From the NCBI RefSeq assembly GCF_024684275.1, contig NZ_JAIKXF010000003.1, positions 1 to 23,756 on the forward strand: 23,756 nt of DNA. The letters are read 5' to 3'. The stretch is from Ruminococcus sp. (GTDB lineage Bacteria; Bacillota_A; Clostridia; Oscillospirales; Ruminococcaceae). The position numbers and the translations under genes were made by a program. The notes under the pieces are model-generated. The model searched no databases. It saw only the letters and a program-made list of their open reading frames with translations, and was not told the origin of the DNA. Shown in pieces: positions 14,593 to 21,213 of the stretch; positions within the stretch are counted from its first letter, which is position 1, and each line of letters begins with the position of its first letter.

Positions 14593-14691
14593 AATAATGT
14601 GTTCTCAATAACCTCGTTTAGAAAGTTATTGCTCCTAACTTTGTTCAGGGGACGCAAATTCTTCTTATTTGAGCAGACACTAAATAAAAAT
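14593..14691 (+). repeat. Dispersed repeat, family 1, long copy
   Basis: taatgtgttctcaataacc, then ctaactttgttcagg, cgcaaattctt and atttgagcagacac align in order with the reverse complement of 6861-7000. The palindromes are partly decayed. It ends just before the promoter of the tRNA unit. Confidence 0.6.
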
Positions 14692-14699
14692 GGAAGCAC

Positions 14700-14728
14700 T
14701 TGACTTTTTACAGGCTTTAGTGTATAAT
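14700..14728 (+). promoter_or_regulatory. Promoter of the tRNA-like array and tRNA-Thr
   Basis: TTGACT (14700-14705), 17-bp spacer, TATAAT (14723-14728). There is no other good promoter or terminator before 15526, so the array and the tRNA are probably one transcript. A tataagt/acttata hairpin (14759-14781) lies near its 5' end. Confidence 0.75.
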
Positions 14729-14811
14729 ATTAATGTTGTGAATGTAATATTGGTTGAATATAAGTTCGTTTCTGACTTATAATGAGATGCTTTCTTTATG
14801 TAATTGAATGT

Positions 14812-14999
14812 GCTTGTGCAGCACAGCTCCCCGTGCAGCGAATTTGCTGAGCAAACGACCGCTGCCGGCGGCAGATGAAGGGAGTTTGCGAAGGAAAGAA
14901 ATATGGAGCAATGAGAGCGAAAGCGAAGCAGTACGACTTATTTCTGACCGACAATGAGCAGGTCTCGGACTGAAAATAAAGCGACAGCCGTGCAGACCT
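14812..14999 (+). pseudogene. tRNA-Thr-like unit A, with 108-nt insert
   Basis: The first of four units. It begins gcttgtgcagcacagc, keeps a gcac/gtgc D-stem (about 14821-14836) with a changed loop, and has a decayed 5' anticodon strand. The 108-nt block (14845-14952) sits where the anticodon loop would be. The 3' module AGGTCTCGG-A-CTG ... CAGCCG ... AGACCT (14960-14999) folds as one long hairpin and replaces the T arm. No acceptor stem or CCA can be drawn, so it is not a functional tRNA. Confidence 0.55.
14845..14952 (+). repeat. 108-nt insert, copy 1
   Basis: It is 105/108 identical to 15267-15374. Predicted pairings are gcaaac/gtttgc around a ctgcc-ggc-ggcag hairpin, then agaaata/tatttct around a gagcg..agcgaagc region. 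The uninterrupted units have only CGT at this place. It contains no open frame of useful size. Confidence 0.6.
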
Positions 15000-15020
15000 T
15001 ACAAAAATTTAATAATTCAT

Positions 15021-15104
15021 GCTGGAATAGCTCAGTTGGTAGAGCAGCGCATTCGTAATGCGCAGGTCTCGGACTGATTATAAAGCGACAGCCGTGTAGC
15101 ACCT
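15021..15104 (+). pseudogene. tRNA-Thr-like unit B, 5' half identical to tRNA-Thr
   Basis: Bases 15021-15068 are identical to the first 48 bases of the real tRNA-Thr at 15446: acceptor 5' strand gctggaa, D arm and anticodon arm with CGT. After CGCAGGTC the sequence changes to the 3' module shared with the other units (tcggactg, attataaagcga, cagccg), closed by AGGT/ACCT. The T arm and 3' acceptor strand are missing. Confidence 0.65.
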
Positions 15105-15126
15105 TACAATTTAAAAATTTAATAAT

Positions 15127-15210
15127 GCTAGTGTAGCACAGTTGGTAGTGCAGCTCATTCGTAATGAGCAGGTCTCGGACTGAAAATAAAGCGACAACCG
15201 TGCAGCACCC
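15127..15210 (+). pseudogene. tRNA-Thr-like unit C with compensatory D-stem change
   Basis: Same plan and length as unit B. The D stem is gcac/gtgc instead of gctc/gagc, and the anticodon stem is gctca/tgagc instead of gcgca/tgcgc, so pairing is kept in both arms while both strands changed. The anticodon loop still reads CGT. The 3' module is the shared one (caaccg in place of cagccg). The 5' end can form its own tgcta-gtg-tagca hairpin instead of an acceptor stem. Confidence 0.6.
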
Positions 15211-15233
15211 TTACAAATTCAAAAATTTAATAT

Positions 15234-15423
15234 GCTAGTGTAGCACAGTTGGTAGTGCAGCTCATTTGCTGAGCAAACGACCGCTGCCGGCGGCAGATGA
15301 AGGGAGTTTGCGAAGGAAAGAAATATGGAGCAATGAGAGCGTGAGCGAAGCAGTGCGACTTATTTCTGACCGACAATGAGCAGGTCTCGGACTGATTATA
15401 AAGCGACAGCCGTGCAGCACCTT
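15234..15423 (+). pseudogene. tRNA-Thr-like unit D, with 108-nt insert
   Basis: Its 5' arm is the same as unit C (gctagtgtagcac, gcac/gtgc D stem) and its 3' module the same as unit B. The CGT of the anticodon loop is replaced by the 108-nt block (15267-15374). At the 5' junction the sequence gctca-tttgc-tgagc can form a short anticodon-like hairpin by itself. Confidence 0.6.
15267..15374 (+). repeat. 108-nt insert, copy 2
   Basis: It differs from copy 1 at only three positions, all in the gagcgNNagcgaagcagtNcg region. TGAGCA occurs near its left end and again just past its right end, so a 6-bp direct repeat could be read as a target duplication. No terminal inverted repeats are seen. Confidence 0.6.
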
Positions 15424-15445
15424 GCAAAAATATTTAATAATTAAC

Positions 15446-15521
15446 GCTGGAATAGCTCAGTTGGTAGAGCAGCGCATTCGTAATGCGCAGGTCGCGTGTT
15501 CAAGTCACGTTTCCAGCTCCA
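15446..15521 (+). tRNA. tRNA-Thr (anticodon CGT)
   Basis: A complete 76-nt tRNA with an encoded CCA. The acceptor is gctggaa (15446-15452) with ttccagc (15511-15517), discriminator T, CCA at 15519-15521. The D arm is gctc/gagc, the anticodon arm gcgca-TTCGTAA-tgcgc, and the T arm gcgtg-TTCAAGT-cacg. It decodes ACG. It is the only intact member of the preceding array and has a strong terminator 5 bases downstream. Confidence 0.97.
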
Positions 15522-15525
15522 CAAG

Positions 15526-15562
15526 AAAACCGCTTAGAATAGACTTCTAAGCGGTTTTTGTT
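15526..15562 (+). terminator. Terminator of the tRNA-Thr unit
   Basis: A perfect 14-bp stem (15526-15539 with 15545-15558), loop tagac, followed by T-rich sequence. Confidence 0.95.
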
Positions 15563-15583
15563 TTGTCCCCCTTTTATTTTGAC

Positions 15584-15610
15584 CTCGAATTATAAATAAA
15601 GCGACAATTG
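15584..15610 (+). repeat. Isolated remnant of the array's 3' module
   Basis: ctcgaattata then aataaagcgacaattg resembles the ctcggactg ... ataaagcgacaaccg module of the tRNA-like units. It lies beyond the terminator, at the left edge of the restriction island, without any tRNA 5' half. It may be an old unit or an attachment-site remnant. Confidence 0.35.
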
Positions 15611-15641
15611 ATGAAAATTCACATTTATTCGACGTTTTCTA

Positions 15642-15670
15642 TTGCTTGATTGTGCTAAATATGGTATAAT
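15642..15670 (+). promoter_or_regulatory. Promoter of the hsdM fragment
   Basis: TTGCTT (15642-15647), 17-bp spacer, TATAAT (15665-15670) with an extended-10 TGG. Confidence 0.65.
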
Positions 15671-15702
15671 TAAATAAATATAAGCATTTTTAGGAGAACG
15701 CT

Positions 15703-16449
15703 ATGATAAATATCAGAAAACTTGAAGCAGAGCTGTGGGAATCGGCTGATCTGCTTCGTGCAGGCTCAAAACTTACATCAAATCAGTACTGTATGCCCGT
15801 ACTGGGACTTATCTTCCTCAGATACGCTTACAGCCGCTTCAAAATGGTTGAAGCTGAGATACTGAAAGACCGTCCTAAGCGTGGCGGACGTGTTATGCCT
15901 GTTGAAGCAAGTGATTTCGCTGCCAAAAGCGCACTCTTCCTTCCCGAAGAGGCTCAGTATAAGTATCTCGTCAATCTGCCTGATAATATAGCTGCGGCTG
16001 AACTCAAAAATCGCTCAGGCCATACCATGAACAGTCTCGGTGAGGTCGTCAACAACGCTATGCAGCTTGTGGAGGAGCAGAGTGAACAGCTCACAGGTGT
16101 ACTGCCCAAGGACTACACTATCTTCTCGGACGAGCTGCTTTCAGAGCTTCTCCGTATCTTCAATAACAGTGCTCTCGACGATATAGACGGCGATATCGTC
16201 GGACGTATCTACGAGTATTTCCTGAATAAATTTGCAAAGAACATCGCTCAGGACGACGGAGTGTTCTTCACGCCTAAGTCGCTGGTAAAAATGATAGTCA
16301 ATATAATTGAGCCGAAAAGCGGAACACTGCTTGATAAAGCAGTTACGAGATTGATACAAAGAATACCGCAAAAAGGCGCTATTTCAGGGCTTTTTGCGAA
16401 TGACAGACCGATGAGGTCTTATTTTTTTGCCCTGTCGCCGATACTCTGA
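15703..16449 (+). pseudogene. hsdM: Truncated type I methyltransferase subunit (hsdM 5' fragment)
   Basis: The open frame of 248 codons starts with a typical HsdM N-terminal domain (MINIRKLEAELWESADLLRAG, then YCMPVLGLIFLRYAYSRF) and reaches the methylase domain at DGVFFTPKSLVKMIVNIIEP. HsdM normally continues LLDPxCGSGGM, the SAM-binding motif I. Here it reads LLD and then, from 16336, KAVTRLIQRIPQ, unrelated to HsdM. The remaining half of the protein (motif I, NPPF) and the hsdS and hsdR genes are absent. The fragment keeps a promoter and an AGGAG site, so it may be translated, but it cannot methylate DNA. Codon use is host-like, unlike the AT-rich operon after it. Confidence 0.85.
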
Positions 16450-16520
16450 AAGCCGCTGGGTGCAAAATTTAACGAACCCAGTAGGTTCGTTAAATCTTAT
16501 CTGTGTTCGTTAAAATATAT
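16336..16520. other. Junction sequence with palindromes, possible IS remnant
   Basis: After the hsdM breakpoint there is no gene until 16671. The stretch holds cgcaaaaag/ctttttgcg (16367-16398) and a perfect 11-bp hairpin, tttaacgaacc/ggttcgttaaa (16468-16494). A further direct copy, gttcgttaaa, is at 16505-16514. Subterminal hairpins without long terminal repeats would suit an IS200/IS605-type end, but no transposase fragment is recognisable, so this is only a possibility. Confidence 0.35.
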
Positions 16521-16588
16521 CAACAGCACCATCAAAAGAGTAATTATGATTTACAGTATAATTTACATTACAATTCGTGTTGTAAAGC

Positions 16589-16601
16589 CCTATATAATAG
16601 G
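16589..16601. promoter_or_regulatory. Palindrome next to the -35 box, possible operator
   Basis: cctat-ata-atagg is a perfect 13-bp palindrome ending 3 bases before the TTGACA of the restriction operon. A ttaca/tgtaa inverted repeat (16568-16585) lies just upstream. Phd/YefM proteins usually bind short palindromes at their own promoters, and the first gene here encodes one. Confidence 0.4.
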
Positions 16602-16603
16602 TA

Positions 16604-16632
16604 TTGACATTTAATATCGAATATGCTATAAT
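16604..16632 (+). promoter_or_regulatory. Promoter of the Phd/restriction-modification operon
   Basis: Perfect consensus: TTGACA (16604-16609), 17-bp spacer, TATAAT (16627-16632). Such a strong promoter suggests that it is normally repressed. Confidence 0.88.
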
Positions 16633-16670
16633 AAAACAGTATGCACAAACGCGAAAGGAAGTGCTTGAGT

Positions 16671-16877
16671 ATGGAAGAAAAGAAACCCATTCTTCCCATA
16701 GAACACATAAATATCGGAGAATTCAATCGAGGTCAGTCTTCTAAACTTATAAGAGGCTTAGCAGAGCGAGATAGTACCGCATTCGTGTTGAAAAACGGAA
16801 AACCTATTGCTGTGCTTATATCATATGAAAAATACGAACGTTTATTAAAACAAGGCATTGATATAAATGAAAAGTAA
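16671..16877 (+). CDS. Phd/YefM-type antitoxin-like protein without toxin
   Basis: A 68-residue protein with the Phd/YefM signature in its second half (FVLKNGKPIAVLISYEKYERLL, residues 38-59). In toxin-antitoxin pairs such proteins bind the operator through the N-terminal domain and the toxin through the C-terminal tail. Here the tail after the core is only about nine residues (KQGIDINEK), and no toxin gene adjoins: the next gene, 30 bases later, is a DNA methyltransferase. The start at 16671 has GAAAGGAAG upstream; the ATG at 16641 lies within 10 bases of the likely transcription start and is less likely. A role as transcriptional governor of the restriction operon is inference from position and the upstream palindrome. 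Confidence 0.82.
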   Translation: MEEKKPILPIEHINIGEFNRGQSSKLIRGLAERDSTAFVLKNGKPIAVLISYEKYERLLKQGIDINEK

Positions 16878-16907
16878 CTTTTATATTATAGTATCGGAGA
16901 CTGCGTA

Positions 16908-18524
16908 ATGGTTAAGAAAAAATACGGTGTAGTATACACCCCAACTCGACTGGCGGATTTTGTCGCAAGCCTTCTTTTTAGTATTGCTGAAAAAGAGAAT
17001 TATTCTGTTAACAGCATCTTAGATCCAGCTTGCGGGGAGTGTGCACTCCTTAAAGCAGCCCATTCGGCGTTTGGAAATTCGGTTAAATATTATGGAGTTG
17101 ATGTCGATAATGATGTCATCTCACTTAATAGTCAATTCAAGATAACTCATAATGACATGATACTTCCTGTGAATGTCAAGAAGAAATCGGCAGATTACTG
17201 GAAAACAAAATTCCCGAATCTCTCTATGATAATCGCAAATCCTCCATGGAGTTCTGAAAAAATATATGAAAGAGATAGTCTAAGAAAAGCGGGATTTAAT
17301 CTAATAGATGGACAATATGATAGTTACGTACTGTTTATCGAGTTATCGTTTTCCATTCTTTCCGAGGGTGGGTATTTGGGATTTATTATCCCGGATTCAT
17401 TATTTGATGCTCAAAACGAGTCACTCAGGCGCTTTTTGTCTGAACATACACAGATTAAGGTAGTTGCAAGGCTTGGAGAAAAAATATTCGATGAGGTTAA
17501 CAGAGCTACTACAATCATAGTCTGCAAAAAAAGCAAACCCGATTCTATGAGCACGACACAATGTTTCAGATTAACAACAGATGATCGCAGAGCCTTCCTT
17601 TCGTCAAATATTCCTTTAATTGCATTCTATCAGAATCAGGCACATACAGTGCTTCAAAGTCGTTTTTGTAATAACGAGTCGTGCAATTTTGATATTGATA
17701 CTCGTGTTGAGGAAGAAACTGCGCTTAATAAGATTAGAAACGTCGGAACGCGACTTTCGGAGTATTTTATATTTGGGCGAGGGGCGGAAATTGCAAAAGC
17801 AGGAAATGTTGTTGTATGTCCATCGTGTCATTATGCGCAGGGTTATAAAAAATCACAATTAGAATCCGGTTCAAAACAATGCAGCAAATGTAAAAGTAAG
17901 ATTCAAATTAACGCTTCTACTATTCAACAACTTATTTCAAAGGAACCATTAGAAAACAGTGTTCAGATTTATGTCGGTGAAAATGTTCACAGGTATTTGA
18001 TAACGGGCGAATTACACATCCGTTTAGGTGTAACAGGCATCAATTATAAAAATAGAGGATTATATCTTCCACCTAAAATACTCGTTAGAAAAACCGGGTT
18101 AGGCATATATGCTGCAATTGATTATACTGGCAGTATGACAAGCCAAACAGTATATATCCTCAAATATAAAAGTGGCGATGTGAAAATTCCTCTTGAGTAT
18201 TTCTTAGCTATGTTGAATTCAAGAGTAATATATTACTATTATTTAAAGACTTATGGCGAGAATGAATGGAAATCGCATCCATACTTAACAAAGCAGATAA
18301 TCTTTTCTTTCCCTATTGCGCAATATGAAGCCAGTGAAATTGATGAGCAGATCATCGCCATCTCGAAGGAACTGGCACAACAATACGACCATGACAAAGA
18401 CATTGAACTTGAAAGGATCATCATGCTTAAATACGGCTTATCCGAAACAGAACAGCAGATGATTTACGACGAAATGAATCGTTTGCCTGATTTGGGAGCA
18501 GTAAATAACATGAAGGTGAAGTGA
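16908..18524 (+). CDS. Gamma-class N6-adenine DNA methyltransferase with zinc ribbon
   Basis: A 538-residue methylase that transfers a methyl group from SAM to adenine N6. Motif order is X (YGVVYTP, 6-12), I (DPACGE, 39-44), IV (NPPW, 111-114), as in Eco57I/TaqI-like enzymes. The C-terminal half resembles a TaqI-type target-recognition domain (ILVRKTGLGIYAAIDYTGSM, 391-410; YFLAMLNSRVIYYYY, 431-445). Inserted near 304-328 is a four-cysteine zinc ribbon (CPSC ... CSKC). There is no nuclease domain, so it is a methylase only. GGAG lies upstream of the ATG. The next methylase gene starts 7 bases after the stop, in one operon with the McrB/McrC-like pair, so it should protect host DNA from that nuclease. 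The region is much more AT-rich than the hsdM fragment, a sign of transfer. Confidence 0.92.
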   Translation: MVKKKYGVVYTPTRLADFVASLLFSIAEKENYSVNSILDPACGECALLKAAHSAFGNSVKYYGVDVDNDVISLNSQFKITHNDMILPVNVKKKSADYWKTKFPNLSMIIANPPWSSEKIYERDSLRKAGFNLIDGQYDSYVLFIELSFSILSEGGYLGFIIPDSLFDAQNESLRRFLSEHTQIKVVARLGEKIFDEVNRATTIIVCKKSKPDSMSTTQCFRLTTDDRRAFLSSNIPLIAFYQNQAHTVLQSRFCNNESCNFDIDTRVEEETALNKIRNVGTRLSEYFIFGRGAEIAKAGNVVVCPSCHYAQGYKKSQLESGSKQCSKCKSKIQINASTIQQLISKEPLENSVQIYVGENVHRYLITGELHIRLGVTGINYKNRGLYLPPKILVRKTGLGIYAAIDYTGSMTSQTVYILKYKSGDVKIPLEYFLAMLNSRVIYYYYLKTYGENEWKSHPYLTKQIIFSFPIAQYEASEIDEQIIAISKELAQQYDHDKDIELERIIMLKYGLSETEQQMIYDEMNRLPDLGAVNNMKVK

Positions 18525-18531
18525 TACATCA

Positions 18532-19587
18532 ATGTATCGATATATTGGTAATAAAACAAAGCTTACCGCTGTCATTCTTGATAGAATAGCGGAATTAATT
18601 GGTTTGAATGGAACTGTTGCAGATATTATGGCTGGAACTGGAACGGTATCCTATGAGCTGAGAAAACGTGGATATTCTGTAGTGGCTTCTGATATGATGA
18701 CGTACTCATATCATCATCTAATCGTTAACTTAACTTTATCTGAAGCTCCGGATTTTCGGACACTTATTTCATCTGGTAGACTTGGTATTCTTCGGTCAGA
18801 AAACTCGTATGAAGCGGTACTAATGTATCTGAATTCCTTGCCTCCAGTAAAGAGTTTTTTCTTTGAAGAATTCTCTCCGGATGGAACCCCTTCCAATGGA
18901 GGTGAGCCACGGAAATATTTTACATCTGATAACGCCGCAAAGATTGACTCAATCAGAGAGACAATAAATGAATGGGTAACTAATAGCTTGGTCACCCCTG
19001 CAGAAGAGTCTCTACTAAAGCACACACTCATAATGGCGGTAAATGAGATTGCAAACATTTCAGGAACATATGGCTATTTTCTGTCAGACTTTAAGAAAAA
19101 TGCTACAGATTCTATTGTTTTAAAGCCATTAGTTTTTTATCCAACTAATTCCGAAGGGCATATTGTGAAGCAGGGATTCGCTGAAGAACTGGCATCATCA
19201 ATATCAGCAGACCTATGCTATATAGATCCACCATATATGAAACGCCAATATGCGGCAAACTACCATATTTTAGAAACCCTTGCAAGAGGCGATTTCCCAG
19301 ATGCGATAGGAAAAAGCGGCTTACGAGATTGGTGGGATCAGCATTCAAAGTTATGTACGAAAACAAGAGGACTTCAATCCTTTGAAACTATAATGCATGA
19401 TTTGAATGCACCATATTTTTTGGTTAGCTATAGCGAAGATGGGCTGTTTTCGTTAGAACAATTAGTGCAAACATTTTCTAAATTTGGAAAAGTTACAACT
19501 CAAGAAATCGATTATGCTCGTTTTCGAAGCAATAACAGCAAGCTGCCCAAGCAATTAAAGGAATACTTAATAACTGTCAAGAGGTAA
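18532..19587 (+). CDS. D12-class (Dam-like) N6-adenine DNA methyltransferase
   Basis: A 351-residue methylase of the alpha class. Motif X is YIGNKTKL (4-11), motif I is DIMAGTGTVSYEL (31-43), and the catalytic motif IV is DPPY (232-235). The region between motifs I and IV, about 185 residues, would hold target recognition, as in Dam and MboIIA. The gene is sandwiched between the other methylase (7-bp gap) and the McrB-like gene (5-bp gap), so translation is probably coupled; the ribosome site lies in the end of the preceding gene. Two adenine methylases of unrelated classes next to one restriction module suggest an asymmetric site with each strand modified by its own enzyme. That is inference. 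Confidence 0.93.
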   Translation: MYRYIGNKTKLTAVILDRIAELIGLNGTVADIMAGTGTVSYELRKRGYSVVASDMMTYSYHHLIVNLTLSEAPDFRTLISSGRLGILRSENSYEAVLMYLNSLPPVKSFFFEEFSPDGTPSNGGEPRKYFTSDNAAKIDSIRETINEWVTNSLVTPAEESLLKHTLIMAVNEIANISGTYGYFLSDFKKNATDSIVLKPLVFYPTNSEGHIVKQGFAEELASSISADLCYIDPPYMKRQYAANYHILETLARGDFPDAIGKSGLRDWWDQHSKLCTKTRGLQSFETIMHDLNAPYFLVSYSEDGLFSLEQLVQTFSKFGKVTTQEIDYARFRSNNSKLPKQLKEYLITVKR

Positions 19588-19592
19588 ATAAT

Positions 19593-21203
19593 ATGGAATA
19601 CATTGATAGAGTGTTTTACAGAAAGGTTAATCCATCCGACTTTAAGAAGCTGTACGATATCGATAAACCTGAATCGGGTGGAGGTCAAACATATCTTGAA
19701 GCGGCAGGAATATCGCATGAGGATATGGTGGATTTCCTTTCATATGCAGAAGAATCAGAAAGCCCGTTAGATGGAGAAACTCGTTCAATATATACGATTA
19801 ATGCATATGTTCTTGGCGATGCCAAGCGCACGCACGATTTTATTGAATTTGCACCTCGTAAAGGCAGAAATAATTATCGCATCAGCAGGCAGAACATGAA
19901 ATATAAGCATCCAGCTTGGCGAATTGAAAACGGTTTTCCGGAGCCTGAAAAGGATATCACAGGAGATTATCTTTCTGACGCTACTTTTGGCGGCATCATA
20001 GACAATCTTGTTATTATAATTGTTCGTACCACATACAAAAAGTATTATGCAAGTTTTATTAATTATGAGGAGATTCCTGATACATGGGCTTCTGATATCG
20101 GACTTGAAAGATTGTTTACAGGTGAAAGAAGAGGCGTTCTTTCTTTCTCGAACTACTATGTTCCTTTTATAAATAACAAAGCCAATCCGTTTGGAGATGT
20201 TGACAAAAAGGAAAGAGTAACTACTGGCACTAACATTCTGCTTTACGGTGTTCCGGGTTCCGGAAAGAGTTATACCATTCAGCAGGAATACTGCAGCGAT
20301 GAAAGTCGTATGGAAAGACTTGTGTTTCACCCTGATTATACATATTCCGATTTTGTGGGGCAGATTCTGCCTGATGTATCGGAAGGTAGTGTAACATATC
20401 GATTCACACCCGGTCCGTTCACAAGTATTCTCAAGAAAGCCTATGATAATCCGGAGCAAGAGTTCTTCCTTATTATCGAAGAAATAAACCGTGGCAATGC
20501 TCCAGCTATTTTTGGTGAAGTATTCCAATTGCTTGATAGAAAAATGGAAATTGCTACAGAACATGATGATGGCTTTCCTGTTGGTACCAGCGAGTACGGA
20601 ATAAGCAATTCAAATATTGCAACAATCGTATATGGTGATCCTGATCACAAAGTACGCATTCCTTCTAACCTCTCTATTATCGGCACTATGAATACTTCAG
20701 ATCAGAATGTATTTACACTTGATACGGCATTTCAGCGCCGTTGGGCAATGAGAATGGTGAATAGCTCTTTTGAAAATGTTGCTGCTGATTTCAGAAATCA
20801 CCTTATCCTCGATACAGACATTACATGGGAGGGCTTCTGCGACGGCATCAATACGATCATTCTTCTGAAAAATGCACGAATCACATCTTCTGAGGACAAG
20901 CGCCTCGGACCGTATTTCATTCATAAGAGTGATCTTGTATTTGATCCCGAAGAAGATAATGCTCAGGCTGATGATGCCGCAAAGATGAAAGCACGCCGTA
21001 ACAATAGACGATTTGCAGAGAAGGTGTTGAAGTATCTCTGGGATGATGCATTTAAATTCTCTCGTAGTGATGTTTTCAAAATGGACTCCTTCTACAGCCT
21101 TGAGCAGGTCATTCATCGTTTTGTGAGCAGTCGAGGAAATGATCGCTTCTCTATGTTCATAGATGATGTAGTAGAACGTTTCCAGACTCCTCATTTGAAT
21201 TGA
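19593..21203 (+). CDS. McrB-like AAA+ GTPase, restriction motor subunit
   Basis: A 536-residue protein. The first ~190 residues have no domain I can name and are likely to bind DNA. The AAA+ module follows: Walker A GVPGSGKS (219-226), Walker B FLIIEE (292-297) and the McrB-type GTPase signature GTMNTSD (364-370). The sequence LDTAFQRRW (376-384) matches the arginine-finger region of McrB and LlaJI.R1. In such systems a hexamer hydrolyses GTP, moves DNA and activates the nuclease. The gene sits 5 bases after a methylase and 10 bases before the nuclease. GAGG overlaps the end of the previous gene as ribosome site. It is more likely the R1 part of a methylation-protected system than a type IV McrB, because of the two methylases. 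Confidence 0.92.
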   Translation: MEYIDRVFYRKVNPSDFKKLYDIDKPESGGGQTYLEAAGISHEDMVDFLSYAEESESPLDGETRSIYTINAYVLGDAKRTHDFIEFAPRKGRNNYRISRQNMKYKHPAWRIENGFPEPEKDITGDYLSDATFGGIIDNLVIIIVRTTYKKYYASFINYEEIPDTWASDIGLERLFTGERRGVLSFSNYYVPFINNKANPFGDVDKKERVTTGTNILLYGVPGSGKSYTIQQEYCSDESRMERLVFHPDYTYSDFVGQILPDVSEGSVTYRFTPGPFTSILKKAYDNPEQEFFLIIEEINRGNAPAIFGEVFQLLDRKMEIATEHDDGFPVGTSEYGISNSNIATIVYGDPDHKVRIPSNLSIIGTMNTSDQNVFTLDTAFQRRWAMRMVNSSFENVAADFRNHLILDTDITWEGFCDGINTIILLKNARITSSEDKRLGPYFIHKSDLVFDPEEDNAQADDAAKMKARRNNRRFAEKVLKYLWDDAFKFSRSDVFKMDSFYSLEQVIHRFVSSRGNDRFSMFIDDVVERFQTPHLN

Positions 21204-21213
21204 GCGTGACATT

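Noticed and set aside
14845..15374. The insert as a group I intron in the anticodon loop
   Set aside because: 108 nt is too short for the group I core, no P7/G-binding segment is visible, and the host units are not complete tRNAs.
14812..15423. The repeated units as a CRISPR array
   Set aside because: Units are long, tRNA-derived and nearly alike throughout; there are no short identical repeats with unique spacers and no cas genes.
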